Below, piece after piece: positions 1-9,090 of a stretch of DNA of 64,000 nucleotides. Within the stretch, counting starts at the first letter, position 1, and every line of letters begins with the position of its first letter. Position numbers and translations under genes: made by a program. The stretch comes from Acidobacteriota bacterium. GTDB taxonomy: Bacteria > Acidobacteriota > Blastocatellia > Pyrinomonadales > Pyrinomonadaceae. The notes beneath the pieces are model-generated. The model searched no databases. It was not told where the DNA came from and saw only the letters and a program-made list of their open reading frames with translations. The DNA lies in NCBI GenBank assembly GCA_019639155.1, contig JAHBSJ010000012.1, positions 43,356 through 107,355 on the forward strand. Reading direction: 5' to 3'.

Positions 1-1
1 T

Positions 2-433
2 GTCGGTTTGTTTCCCGGAGCAGGCCACCCGAGCCGTTGTTGGCCGTATGAGCGTTTTGGCGAACTCAGCCGCCGGTTGATCGCCGAGGGATACGAATGC
101 CGAATATTCCTGGGACCGGAAGAAGAGGCGAATAGCAGCGGGATAATGCGGCATTTTCCGCCTGAAGCCAAGCCCGTTCCCGGCCTTACTCTCGCTGAAA
201 TGGTCACGGCAGCTCGAGAACTGCAGACTTTCATCACCAATGACACCGGGCCGATGCATCTGGCGGCATGTTCCGGATGCCCGATAGTGCTTGTGTTGGA
301 TGAGAGAGCCCCAACGACTTATCTTCCGTTGGCCGACAGACTTGCCGTCGTCAATAACGCCGAGATCGGCGACATCACCGTCGATGACGTTCATGCGGCG
401 GTCATACAGTTATGCCGTGATGGCGTCGTCTGA
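2..433 (+). CDS. Glycosyltransferase family 9 (heptosyltransferase-like), 5' truncated by window edge
   Basis: The reading frame is open from base 2, so the true start lies outside the window; only the C-terminal half (about 143 residues) is present. It carries features of the GT9 C-terminal Rossmann domain: an opening FPGAG segment followed by a conserved WP (as in ADP-heptose:LPS heptosyltransferases), then the hallmark NDTGPMHLAA motif that binds the nucleotide-sugar. Such enzymes add heptose or related sugars to lipopolysaccharide core at the inner membrane. The exact sugar cannot be told. The stop is 46 bases before tdk, on the same strand. Confidence 0.8.
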   Translation, partial: VGLFPGAGHPSRCWPYERFGELSRRLIAEGYECRIFLGPEEEANSSGIMRHFPPEAKPVPGLTLAEMVTAARELQTFITNDTGPMHLAACSGCPIVLVLDERAPTTYLPLADRLAVVNNAEIGDITVDDVHAAVIQLCRDGVV

Positions 434-479
434 ATGACAACGGCCTCCGCCGGTGATAACCTTAGGTTTTTGACTGTGT

Positions 480-1097
480 ATGATCGAGGAATTTGCTTTC
501 GATAATTCGGAGGAGCGGAGAAAGGTGCGTCAGAACGGAACAGGTTGGGTCGAGGTGATTGCGGGTTCCATGTTCTCGGGTAAATCAGAAGAACTGATCC
601 GCCGCCTTACTCGTGCTCGAATTGCACGGCAGACCGTTCAGGTCTTCAAACCGAAGATCGACGCCCGTTATTCCGTGGAAGAGATCGCGTCGCACTCCGG
701 CCAGACCCACATGTCGATACCGGTATCATCGACCGCGGAAATGCTGGCACTGGTGAAGGATGAGACGGAGGTTGTCGGCATCGACGAAGGGCAGTTTTTT
801 GACGACGCCATAATCGACGCCGTAAATCAGCTCGCTGCTTCGGGCCGTCGCGTCATAGTTGCGGGACTTGATCAGGACTACACAGGTAAGCCGTTTCACC
901 CGATGCCGCATCTGCTCTCGATCGCCGAGTTCATCACGAAAACTCACGCGATCTGTGTCAAATGTGGTTCGACGGCGAATTATTCGCAGCGTACGATGGA
1001 TTCCGATGCCCTTGTGGAGGTTGGAGCCGCAGACAAATATGAGGCACGCTGTAGACGCTGCTTCGTGCCCCATGCCGATACGCCGACGATGATCTGA
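480..1097 (+). CDS. tdk: Thymidine kinase (type II, TK1-like)
   Basis: Phosphorylates thymidine to dTMP in the salvage pathway. The 205-residue protein has the Walker A loop GSMFSGKS at residues 29-36, a Walker B-like DEGQFF near residue 102, a lasso-region segment, and two CxxC pairs (CVKC near 159, CRRC near 191) that should bind the structural zinc of TK1 enzymes. The N-terminus is about 20 residues longer than in E. coli Tdk. The start ATG at 480 lacks a strong Shine-Dalgarno; a start further in cannot be excluded, but the Walker A must be kept. The neighbour on the right is convergent. Confidence 0.95.
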   Translation: MIEEFAFDNSEERRKVRQNGTGWVEVIAGSMFSGKSEELIRRLTRARIARQTVQVFKPKIDARYSVEEIASHSGQTHMSIPVSSTAEMLALVKDETEVVGIDEGQFFDDAIIDAVNQLAASGRRVIVAGLDQDYTGKPFHPMPHLLSIAEFITKTHAICVKCGSTANYSQRTMDSDALVEVGAADKYEARCRRCFVPHADTPTMI

Positions 1098-1103
1098 CCG
1101 CCT

Positions 1104-1742
1104 TTATTTGGCGATCTTCATTGAATACATTACTGCCGGAAAATCGTCGCGATGTCTGTCAAAATTGGAGCCTTTTGTCGACAGAATTATATTCAGCTGC
1201 TGATTCTGGCCCTGATAATTGCGAAACGCGATCCACTGATAACGCCTCGGGTCGCCTTTGTCCTGCGGCATCGCTTCCCACCATTCGACACCCTTGATGC
1301 CGTCGATCTCGACCCATCGGACCTTCTCGTATTTGCCCTGTTTCAAATTCTCAAGAGCCGATTCGTAGGTCGCCTTTAGGCTGACGTCCGCCGGTACCGA
1401 CGAAGGTAGATCAGAGATCGTCGCGATCAGGAAAGCGTTGTCAGGCGAGCCGTAATTGAAACTCTGCTTGCTGACGTTCATTTTCTTCCACGATCCCGGC
1501 ACGGTGAACGAGATATTCTGATCGTCCCATTTTACCTCTGTTCCGCCATCCTTTATTGCTTGCTGCGCTCCGCTCAGTGTCGCTTTTTCGACCTCGACAT
1601 CATCCTTTTTATCTTTTTGGGGAGCGGTCGCGGTGTTGGAACTCGTGTTTGATCCGCCCGAAATTTCTTTGAGCCGATCGCCAAGTCCGCAAAATGCCAA
1701 GACAAGAACCAAGAGGCCCAAAGGCCAAAAAGATCTGAACAT
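1104..1742 (-). CDS. Secreted or lipid-anchored protein of unknown function
   Basis: A 212-residue protein with a hydrophobic N-terminus ending LVLAFC, a weak lipobox, so it may be a lipoprotein exported across the inner membrane. A Ser/Thr/Asn/Lys-rich linker (about residues 26-50) is followed by a globular part containing a VPGSW segment, reminiscent of PsbP/DUF1795-like folds, but I do not recognise the family. I chose the ATG at 1742 because GGAGG (1748-1752) sits five bases upstream; an ATG four codons earlier would overlap that ribosome site. It is convergent with tdk, six bases apart. Confidence 0.65.
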   Translation of the reverse strand: MFRSFWPLGLLVLVLAFCGLGDRLKEISGGSNTSSNTATAPQKDKKDDVEVEKATLSGAQQAIKDGGTEVKWDDQNISFTVPGSWKKMNVSKQSFNYGSPDNAFLIATISDLPSSVPADVSLKATYESALENLKQGKYEKVRWVEIDGIKGVEWWEAMPQDKGDPRRYQWIAFRNYQGQNQQLNIILSTKGSNFDRHRDDFPAVMYSMKIAK

Positions 1743-1890
1743 ATTTTCCTCCATCTAGATGTGAATCACCGTCAATTCTGATTTCAAATGACGTAAATTG
1801 CAAAAATGAACCTGCGATTGCGATTTTCACAACACAGCAGACGGATTTGGGGCACTTTTTTAGGCTATAATCTGATTTCAATTTACTCGC

Positions 1891-3909
1891 ATGCACACGC
1901 CACAGCTTTTTACTGATCTGCTGATCATTTTACTGGCATCCGTACCGGTGGCGTTTCTGTGTGTTCGCCTAAAATTGCCGCTCATTGCGGGTTTTATGGT
2001 CGCCGGCATGGCCATTGGACCGTACGGCCTCGGCCTCATTAAAAATACCGGTGCCATCGAGGTTTTGGCTGAGATCGGCGTAATGTTGCTGCTTTTCACT
2101 ATCGGCCTTGAGTTCTCGCCGACGCGGTTGAAAGAGATGCGGCGAAACGTCCTGATCGGCGGCGGGCTTCAGGTGACCATAACCATCGCGGCAGTGACCC
2201 TTGTCGCGTTCTTGCTCGGCAGGGCTTGGAATCAGGCACTCTTTTTCGGTTTTCTGATCGCACTTTCCAGCACGGCGATCGTTCTGAAATCGTACGTAGA
2301 GCGGAACGAGGTCGATTCGCCGCACGGCCGCGTCAGCATCGGCATACTGATATTCCAAGATCTCAGCATTCTGATGATGCTGCTTCTGATCCCGTTGATA
2401 GGTAATGCCGGAGACATGACGCTGGCCGAAGCTCTGAAACAACTTACTATTTCGGTCATCGCGATGGCGGCGATCGTGGTCGTTTCTTGGTTCCTAATCC
2501 CGCCGCTATTGTCGCGTATCGTTAGCCTGCGTAGTCCTGAGGTCTTTTTGCTGACGGTCGTTTTTCTGTTGCTGGCATTTTCATGGGTGACCTCGCACCT
2601 CGGCATGTCATTGGCGCTCGGAGCATTTATCGCCGGTGTTGTGATCGCGAATTCTGATTACAGCCATCAATCTGAAACTGAGGTTTTGCCTTTTCGCGAT
2701 GTTTTCAACGGCATCTTTTTCGTGTCGATCGGGCTCCTGCTTTCACTGGCGACGCTTTTTGAGAACATCGGATTTGTCGCAGTGCTTGTAGTTTCGCTGA
2801 TGCTGCTAAAAGCGTCGGTCGTTTGGATGGTCGTTCGCATCTTAGGAAATCCGCAACGAGTTGCGATCGTAGCGGCTCTCGGCCTTGCACAGATCGGTGA
2901 ATTTTCGTTCGTACTTGCAAAGGCCGGGCAAGGTGCCGGACTTCTGCCGGACGCTGATTATCAAAGCTTTCTGGCGGCCTCCGTTATCTCGATGCTTGCA
3001 ACGCCGTTCCTTATCGCATGGGCACCGAATATCGGTTTTGCAATGCAGCGTGTCCTCAGCGACGGCGGCCGCGGCGACATCGAGAATTGCGAAGACGATA
3101 TCCACATGACCTCAAGCGGGGGATTGACCCAGCATGTCATCATCGTCGGCTATGGATTGAACGGCCGTAATCTCGCCCGCGTTCTGCGAACCGTAGGCGT
3201 GCCGTACACGATACTCGACCTGCAGGCCGACGTCGTAAAAAAGGCTAAAGTTGACGGCGAAAAGATCAATTTCGGTGATGCGACAAGGCGCGATGTTCTA
3301 ATACATGCCGGGATAGATAACGCCTGGGTGCTTGTACTGGCGCTCTCCGATCCGCCCGCGGCCCGGCGTGCTGTCCGGCAGGCGAGACAATGCAATCCAA
3401 ACCTGCACATTATCGTTAGAACACGATATACGTCCGAAATAACCGAACTTACGGGCCTCGGTGCGAATGAAGTTATTCCGGAGGAGTTTGAGACCAGCAT
3501 CGAGATCTTTGCCCGCGTGCTGCATCGTTTCGGGATGCCGCGGCCGACCATCGAAGATCAGATCGCACGCGTCAGGCGGCAAAAATACGAAATGCTCCGC
3601 AGCCCTTCGATACCGCAGCCGGCAGCGGCTTCGCTTGAAACGGTGCTGCAGCAGCTTGTGACAGAGACAATTCGGGTCGAAGCGAACTCACCCGTTGTCG
3701 GCAAGAGCCTCGGCGAACTGGACCTGAGAGGGAAGACAGGGGCAACGGTTCTTGCGGTCGTGCACGAGGACGACACCAACGTTAGCCCGGGAGCAAACTA
3801 CACTCTGTGCGAAGGCGATACACTGCTGATATCAGGATCCGCAGCCAAGATCGAAAAGGCGATCGAAATGATACGGCGGGAGAACGATATCGGCGGCTTC
3901 AATCCCTAG
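1891..3909 (+). CDS. Monovalent cation:proton antiporter, CPA2/KefB family, with TrkA-N and TrkA-C domains
   Basis: A 672-residue inner-membrane protein. Residues about 8-380 form the Na+/H+-exchanger domain with 11-13 hydrophobic segments, including the family-typical LPLIAGFMVAGMAIGP and LLFTIGLEFS stretches. A cytosolic RCK/TrkA-N domain begins near residue 415 (HVIIVGYGLNG, the Rossmann glycine loop for NAD(H)), and a TrkA-C domain occupies about 585-665. This order is that of KefB/KefC/YbaL transporters, which exchange K+ or Na+ for protons under nucleotide or thiol control. Which ion it moves is not evident. The gene stands alone between a reverse gene and a short forward gene. Confidence 0.92.
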   Translation: MHTPQLFTDLLIILLASVPVAFLCVRLKLPLIAGFMVAGMAIGPYGLGLIKNTGAIEVLAEIGVMLLLFTIGLEFSPTRLKEMRRNVLIGGGLQVTITIAAVTLVAFLLGRAWNQALFFGFLIALSSTAIVLKSYVERNEVDSPHGRVSIGILIFQDLSILMMLLLIPLIGNAGDMTLAEALKQLTISVIAMAAIVVVSWFLIPPLLSRIVSLRSPEVFLLTVVFLLLAFSWVTSHLGMSLALGAFIAGVVIANSDYSHQSETEVLPFRDVFNGIFFVSIGLLLSLATLFENIGFVAVLVVSLMLLKASVVWMVVRILGNPQRVAIVAALGLAQIGEFSFVLAKAGQGAGLLPDADYQSFLAASVISMLATPFLIAWAPNIGFAMQRVLSDGGRGDIENCEDDIHMTSSGGLTQHVIIVGYGLNGRNLARVLRTVGVPYTILDLQADVVKKAKVDGEKINFGDATRRDVLIHAGIDNAWVLVLALSDPPAARRAVRQARQCNPNLHIIVRTRYTSEITELTGLGANEVIPEEFETSIEIFARVLHRFGMPRPTIEDQIARVRRQKYEMLRSPSIPQPAAASLETVLQQLVTETIRVEANSPVVGKSLGELDLRGKTGATVLAVVHEDDTNVSPGANYTLCEGDTLLISGSAAKIEKAIEMIRRENDIGGFNP

Positions 3910-3955
3910 TTGGCGTTTCAACTCCCGGTTCTCATTGGAGTTATAATATTTAATT

Positions 3956-4687
3956 ATGAGATCTGTTGTATTACTTGCTGCACTTTTTTGTACAGGTTTG
4001 ATAGCTGACGTTTCCGGGCAGACCCGCACATTCCGCTGGTCCGACATGATGTGTGATTATCAGGGGACATATAACTCAAAGAAATTTGCGGCGAAACAGC
4101 TTTCCGACACTGTAAAGTTGATCGAGCCCGGCGGTTTCGGCATCTCGGTTTGGGCTACCGTTTTCCATCCGCGGGATCTGCCGCTGCTGTCGCTCGATAA
4201 GCTCAACGAGAATTACCGTGAACAACAGGCCGCAATCAACGCACTTCAGATCGTGAACGTGCCGTATTTCCAACGCCTTCGTGAGCAGAAGCTGGAAGAG
4301 ATACGTCAGGTATATGAACTTTCCCGCGTCACGATCGCAGCACACAGCGAACCGTCCATTCTTCGTACCTACCGAGGAGCCGATGCTTGCAAAACAAGAT
4401 ATGCCGAGCCTTTGATCGCCGGCGGCGACGCATTGCTTCAGACGTGGCGTGAGGTGAACGAGCGTTCGCGTTCTGTCAATTCAGAGCCAGAAAGGCTCCG
4501 CCGCGATTTCGAGGCGCAGATGGCATCTCCCGACAAAATGAAATTTGCTCTGGTCGAGGTAATGGGTTTTGGCTGGTGGAACTGCGTCAACGAGACGGTC
4601 TTTCGCGTCGAGAGCGACGGCACCGCCGAGAAGGAATTTCGCAAACTGTTTATTCGCGTTCGCGACCTCGGGTGCGACGGTCCGTGA
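3956..4687 (+). CDS. Secreted protein of unknown function
   Basis: A 243-residue protein with a clear signal peptide (hydrophobic segment at residues 3-17, likely cleavage after VSG or near QTRT). The mature part is mostly helical and charged, with cysteines near residues 33, 140 and at the C-terminal end (NCVNE, LGCDG) that could form disulphides in the periplasm. I recognise no family. Starts at ATG 3956, 46 bases after the antiporter stop, so co-transcription is possible. Its stop is directly adjacent to the convergent uvrC stop with no room for a terminator between them. Confidence 0.6.
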   Translation: MRSVVLLAALFCTGLIADVSGQTRTFRWSDMMCDYQGTYNSKKFAAKQLSDTVKLIEPGGFGISVWATVFHPRDLPLLSLDKLNENYREQQAAINALQIVNVPYFQRLREQKLEEIRQVYELSRVTIAAHSEPSILRTYRGADACKTRYAEPLIAGGDALLQTWREVNERSRSVNSEPERLRRDFEAQMASPDKMKFALVEVMGFGWWNCVNETVFRVESDGTAEKEFRKLFIRVRDLGCDGP

Positions 4688-6526
4688 TCAGTTTGCTGCA
4701 GCCTGCCGCTGGCGTTCGAAATGCTCGGCGATCTCCGCTGCGGCTTTTAGGCCGACGAACGGCTTCAATTCGTCCATCGAAGCCTTTGCAATTCGCTCGA
4801 TAGAACCGAAATTGCGAAGCAGCTTCATTTTTCGCTTCTCGCCGATGCCGGGAATTTCGGAAAGTTCTGACGAAAAATCTCGCTTTTCGCGGCGTTTGCG
4901 GTGAAACTCGACGGCCGTCTTGTGTGTCTCCTCGCGGATCTGCAAGATCAGGCGAAACGCAAGTGAATTGCGGTCGAACGGGATCGGACGGTCCTCGCTG
5001 CCCTGTACGAGAAGATGCGAGATGTCTTTATGGCGTTTCGGCGGTTTAACGAGGCCGACGAGTTTGATCTGCTCGAGATCAAGCTCGCGCATGGCCGCCG
5101 CCGCGGCTGATAATTGGCCTTTGCCGCCGTCGATGAAAACTAGCTGCGGCAGCGGCTTCTGTTCATCGATAAGCCGCCTGTATCGCCGCAGCACTGCCTC
5201 GTGCATCGAGGCAAAATCATTCGCTCCATCGACCGTCTTGATGATGAAACGCCGATAGTCGCGGCGTGCGGGCTTGCCGTTCTCGAAAACCACGACACCG
5301 GCGACGTTCTCGGCACCGGAAATATTGGAGATGTCGAAAGATTCGATGCGTTCCGGAAAATACGATAGCTCCAACAGTTCCTGAAGCTCCTCGAGCACCT
5401 TCTGCGAATCGGGCTTCAATACACGGAAACGCTGCTCGAACGCGATCTTTGCGTTCGTTTCTACAAGTTCGACCATTTCGCGTTTTGTCCCGCGTTTGGG
5501 GTCGAGGATCTTCACGCGGCGTCCGCGTCGTTCGGTCAGAGCCCGTTCGAGAACATCGCGGTCGGCAAAATCGATCGGTACGTGTATCTCTAGCGGAACG
5601 TAATCGGTCGAATAATATTGAGCCAATACCTCGCCCAGAAACTCCGCAGCGTCGAACGTGTTGTCCTCGGGCAGGTCTTCCCAGAAGAACTCGCGGCGTC
5701 CGACGATGCGGCCTTCGCGCATAGTAAAAAGCTGCAGGGCGAGGCGCTGTCGTTCGCGGTAAAACCCTACGATATCGACGTCTCGGTCGGCGGTCGTCGC
5801 CATTTTCTGCGTTTCGCCGAGAGCGATAACGGTCTTGTGCAGATCTCGGTATCGTGCGGCAAGCTCGAATTTGTCCTGCTCCGCAAACTGCCACATACGC
5901 CGCTCCAGCGACCTCGCCAGTTCCTTATTCTTGCCGTCCAGCAGCGTTCTGACATCCGCGGCGGCCTCAGCGTATTCTTGCGGTGTGCAGAGGCCTTTTA
6001 CGCACGGGCCGAGACATCGTTTCAGATGATATTCCAGACACGGGCGGGGAAGTTTGCCGTCGATCTCGATGTCGCAGGTGCGGAGCTGAAAAGCACGATT
6101 TATCAGATTCAGCGTGTTGCGTGCGAGCGTCGCCGGCAGGAACGGCCCGTAATACGTCGAGCCGTCCTTAACCAGACGACGTGTGATGACCACCTTCGGA
6201 AACTCCTCGTTGGTCAGCTTCAGGTGCGGATACGACTTATCATCTTTAAGAAAGATATTGAACCGCGGCTTGTGCTTTTTGATGAGGTTCGATTCCAGAA
6301 TGAGAGCTTCGACCTCGTTATCAACAACGATGAACTCAAAATCGGCGATGTATCTTACGAGCTGGCGCGTTTTTGGATCGAGGTTGCGGCTTGCCTGAAA
6401 GTAGGACCGAACGCGATTGCGAAGGTTTTTCGCCTTGCCGATGTAGATGATCCGCCCGGCATCATTCTTGTGAATGTAGATGCCCGCGGCGGTCGGCAGT
6501 GTTTTGAGCTTTTCGGCGATCGTCAC
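4688..6526 (-). CDS. uvrC: UvrABC excinuclease subunit C
   Basis: Makes both incisions flanking a DNA lesion in nucleotide excision repair. The 612-residue protein has the N-terminal GIY-YIG nuclease domain (GIYIH..IIYIGKAKNLRNR, residues about 14-40), a central UVR helical segment that contacts UvrB (about residues 205-240), the RNase H-like C-terminal endonuclease domain (ESFDISNISG, FIDGGKGQL with catalytic Asp), and a terminal helix-hairpin-helix pair (IPGIGEKRKMKLL). Length matches the family. Translation starts at a GTG (6526-6524). The long open frames on the opposite strand are coding shadows. Confidence 0.97.
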   Translation of the reverse strand: MTIAEKLKTLPTAAGIYIHKNDAGRIIYIGKAKNLRNRVRSYFQASRNLDPKTRQLVRYIADFEFIVVDNEVEALILESNLIKKHKPRFNIFLKDDKSYPHLKLTNEEFPKVVITRRLVKDGSTYYGPFLPATLARNTLNLINRAFQLRTCDIEIDGKLPRPCLEYHLKRCLGPCVKGLCTPQEYAEAAADVRTLLDGKNKELARSLERRMWQFAEQDKFELAARYRDLHKTVIALGETQKMATTADRDVDIVGFYRERQRLALQLFTMREGRIVGRREFFWEDLPEDNTFDAAEFLGEVLAQYYSTDYVPLEIHVPIDFADRDVLERALTERRGRRVKILDPKRGTKREMVELVETNAKIAFEQRFRVLKPDSQKVLEELQELLELSYFPERIESFDISNISGAENVAGVVVFENGKPARRDYRRFIIKTVDGANDFASMHEAVLRRYRRLIDEQKPLPQLVFIDGGKGQLSAAAAAMRELDLEQIKLVGLVKPPKRHKDISHLLVQGSEDRPIPFDRNSLAFRLILQIREETHKTAVEFHRKRREKRDFSSELSEIPGIGEKRKMKLLRNFGSIERIAKASMDELKPFVGLKAAAEIAEHFERQRQAAAN

Positions 6527-6593
6527 AGACCTATTCTAACCTTTGCGCACGCCGCGGCACACATTCGACGCGAATTGCGATAAACTCGTTTTC

Positions 6594-7526
6594 GTGCGGA
6601 CGCTGATCACAGATTCTACTGACGAGGCTGCGGAGATAATTCGCCGCGGTGGCCTTGTCGCGTTCCCGACCGAGACGGTTTACGGGCTCGGTGCCGATGT
6701 TCTCAACGAAGACGCACTTCGTCGTATCTTTGAAGCTAAACAACGACCGCCGGACAATCCGCTGATCATCCACATCTCTGATATTTCGCAGATCAACGAA
6801 CTTGCCGAAAGCATAACCGACGACGCCCGTAAACTCATCGAAGCGTTTTTTCCGGGCCCGCTGACCGTCGTTGTGAAAAAGAGCGAAAGAGTGTCGAACC
6901 TCGCCACCGCGGGACTCGACACCGTGGGCATCAGAATGCCGTCGTTTGGCGTCGCACACGAGTTTCTGCAAAAATGTCGCACGCCCGTTGCGGCTCCGTC
7001 GGCAAACGTATCGGGCCGGCCGAGCCCGACCACTTGGCAAGCTGTCCGCGAAGACCTCGAAGGGCGTATTGACTGCATCCTCCGCGGCGATCCGACCGAG
7101 ATCGGCTTGGAGTCGACCGTGGTTGACTGTTCAGCCGATGAACCAGTTGTCCTTCGCCGCGGCTCGATCACTATCGAGATGCTGCGTGCTGTCGTTCCCG
7201 GCGTTCGAGAGATCGCGGCCGCAGAGGAACTTCATCGCAGCCCGGGCACCCGTCATAAGCATTACGCTCCACAGGCCGTCGTCATTATAGTTGAAACACA
7301 GCCGGAACCGCGTTCTGATGCAGCATTTATCGGAATATCAACAAAGAAAGACGGCTGGGGACACGCCCTTTCTTGTCGAGACATCGAAGAATACGCAAGG
7401 GAAGTTTTCGAATTCTTTCGCGAGTGCGACCGTCGTAGCATAGCGACGATCTATTGCCAGAGCGTCGGATCGGCAGGCATCGGCGAGGCGTTGATGGACC
7501 GTCTGCGGCGAGCAGCCGAGCGGTGA
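6594..7526 (+). CDS. tsaC: L-threonylcarbamoyladenylate synthase, long Sua5/YwlC form
   Basis: Makes threonylcarbamoyl-AMP from threonine, bicarbonate and ATP, the first step of tRNA t6A37 synthesis; the second-step enzyme TsaD is encoded at 54143. The 310-residue protein has the YrdC domain (GGLVAFPTETVYGLGADV; KQRPPDNPLI; APSANVSGRPSPT; VLRRGSI) and then the Sua5 linker (SPGTRHKHYAP) leading to the small C-terminal Sua5 domain absent from short TsaC. I chose GTG 6594 since it gives the usual N-terminus; an upstream ATG at 6543 would add 17 unconserved residues. Divergent from uvrC. Confidence 0.93.
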   Translation: MRTLITDSTDEAAEIIRRGGLVAFPTETVYGLGADVLNEDALRRIFEAKQRPPDNPLIIHISDISQINELAESITDDARKLIEAFFPGPLTVVVKKSERVSNLATAGLDTVGIRMPSFGVAHEFLQKCRTPVAAPSANVSGRPSPTTWQAVREDLEGRIDCILRGDPTEIGLESTVVDCSADEPVVLRRGSITIEMLRAVVPGVREIAAAEELHRSPGTRHKHYAPQAVVIIVETQPEPRSDAAFIGISTKKDGWGHALSCRDIEEYAREVFEFFRECDRRSIATIYCQSVGSAGIGEALMDRLRRAAER

Positions 7527-9044
7527 TCAGCGTTTCCTGACCAGGAAAATGCCGTATCTGGTGTTATCGCCAAGAAGCTCCGCCGAAATCACTTCTGAAT
7601 TCGTAAGAGTCTCCGTTCGCTTCAGCGGAGCGATGATAAGTATTTGATCTTTCTGACTGCCGGTGAGAAAATCTGCGATCTCAGTTTCTTTGTCAAAACG
7701 CCGCTGCTTTCCGTCCTCGGTTCTGAGAAGACGGCCCGCGGCATAGAATTCCGCGTTGTGCTGCACCGTATCGAATCCAACCACAAGCTCCGAGGTGTGA
7801 CCGCGCTCCGCAGCTGCGGAAATAAGCGCTCTCACCGAATCGTGATCCGCGAATTTGGGCAATGCAAAAGCCACGATCAGGAAGACAACGACGAGCGTAA
7901 CTCCGGCGAGCCCAAAGATAGCATTTCGCCATCGCAGGCTTTCTGCAGCTTTCCCGTAAGCATAAAGCGACGTCAGCAGTACTGTCGCAGGCACGGCAGG
8001 CAGTATGTATCCGGGGAGTTTCGAGCCGGAGAAAGAGAAAAAGAAAAGCGGAATCGCAAGCCAAGATAGTGAGAAAAGGAGTAGAGGAGTAGAGGAGACA
8101 GTTGAGAGAGATCTCTGCGTTTCTGCGCCTCTGCGGTGAAATATCGCATTAAGTGCCTTCCACAAACCGGGGAAAAACAGCGGTATCCACGGGATCGTCA
8201 TCAGCGGCAGCACCCAGAAATAGAAATGAAAGGGCTGCGGGTGCTGATACTTGTTTGACGTAAAACGGGCGAAATGATGCTGTAGAAAGAATTCGTCGAT
8301 AAATTCCCAGCCGTGCCGCGCATACATTGGCAGATACCAAGTTGACGCGACCGCTGCGGCGATGACAGGCCCCCAAATTAGGCTCCCGAAAAGCCCACGC
8401 GACGGCCATCGCCACGACAAAACGAAATATGCTCCGACGATCGCAAAAGGGAAAACGATGCCGATCAGGCCTTTTGCGAGTAGTGCGACGCCGATAAAGA
8501 AGTAGAATCCGGCGAGTCCGAGTCTCTTGCCGCCGCGGTCGTAGGCGTAGAAACACGCCAGTGATGCGGTGATCGGGAACGTGACGGTAATATCGAAACT
8601 CGCACCGCGTGCGAAGACCATTATGCCGAGCGTTGTCGCAGCAATGAGCGTCGCAAAGAATGCGAACTGCTTTCTGCCCGTTACGGATTCCTCTGTGCGG
8701 GCGATCAGCCAAACACTTACGATCGTGCCGATCCCGAATATCGCCGGGCCGAGCCTCGCGGTCCATTCGGATACGCCGAAAATGCTGAACGCCGCGGCCT
8801 GCGACCAGTAGAGAAGTGCAGGCTTTTCGAACCAGTGAAAGCCGCCGAGAGTGGTCGTTATCCAATCTCCGGTTTGCCACATCTCTCTGGCAACCTGTGA
8901 GTATCGCGGTTCGTCCGGACCGAGCAGCGGTACGTTCAGACCAAAAAAGTAAAAGATAACGACGGCGATACCGAACGCATACCAAACGAGATTCGGCACG
9001 CGGGGTGTCGCAGAGATATTTTGATTTTCGGTTTCGCCCGACAT
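7527..9044 (-). CDS. ArnT/GT39-like polyprenyl-phosphate-sugar glycosyltransferase
   Basis: A 505-residue multi-pass inner-membrane enzyme. The N-terminal periplasmic-loop motif PLLGPDEPRYSQVAREM has the DEPRY catalytic acid motif of the PMT/ArnT superfamily (GT39/GT83), followed by about 10-12 hydrophobic helices. Such enzymes move a sugar (for example aminoarabinose) from undecaprenyl phosphate to lipid A, protein or another glycan outside the membrane. The acceptor is unknown. A cytoplasmic or periplasmic loop near residues 300-328 is encoded by a dispersed repeat (8071-8140) that seems to have inserted in frame. Its start is 46 bases from the divergent oxidoreductase gene. Confidence 0.88.
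   Translation of the reverse strand: MSGETENQNISATPRVPNLVWYAFGIAVVIFYFFGLNVPLLGPDEPRYSQVAREMWQTGDWITTTLGGFHWFEKPALLYWSQAAAFSIFGVSEWTARLGPAIFGIGTIVSVWLIARTEESVTGRKQFAFFATLIAATTLGIMVFARGASFDITVTFPITASLACFYAYDRGGKRLGLAGFYFFIGVALLAKGLIGIVFPFAIVGAYFVLSWRWPSRGLFGSLIWGPVIAAAVASTWYLPMYARHGWEFIDEFFLQHHFARFTSNKYQHPQPFHFYFWVLPLMTIPWIPLFFPGLWKALNAIFHRRGAETQRSLSTVSSTPLLLFSLSWLAIPLFFFSFSGSKLPGYILPAVPATVLLTSLYAYGKAAESLRWRNAIFGLAGVTLVVVFLIVAFALPKFADHDSVRALISAAAERGHTSELVVGFDTVQHNAEFYAAGRLLRTEDGKQRRFDKETEIADFLTGSQKDQILIIAPLKRTETLTNSEVISAELLGDNTRYGIFLVRKR
8071..8140. repeat. Dispersed low-complexity repeat inserted in a coding region
   Basis: Two short modules lie side by side within the ArnT-like gene: tandem GGAGTAGA-type octamers (about 8078-8097) and a segment of the kind CTCTGCG-TTTCTGCG-CCTCTGCGG (8113-8139). 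Read in the gene's frame the second gives HRRGAETQR. A second copy of the GAGTAGAG-type module lies between genes at 16559-16596. From general knowledge, RRGAETQR-type elements are found scattered in many environmental bacterial genomes. Here the insertion keeps the reading frame open. Confidence 0.7.
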
Positions 9045-9090
9045 CGATAAGAATGTAAAGTATTGCTGAAAAGGGACTTGTTATCAAATT

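Noticed and set aside
5618..6583. 321-residue open frame opposite uvrC
   Set aside because: Lies wholly over a well-conserved gene, lacks a ribosome site and any known motif; a shadow frame of the codon usage.
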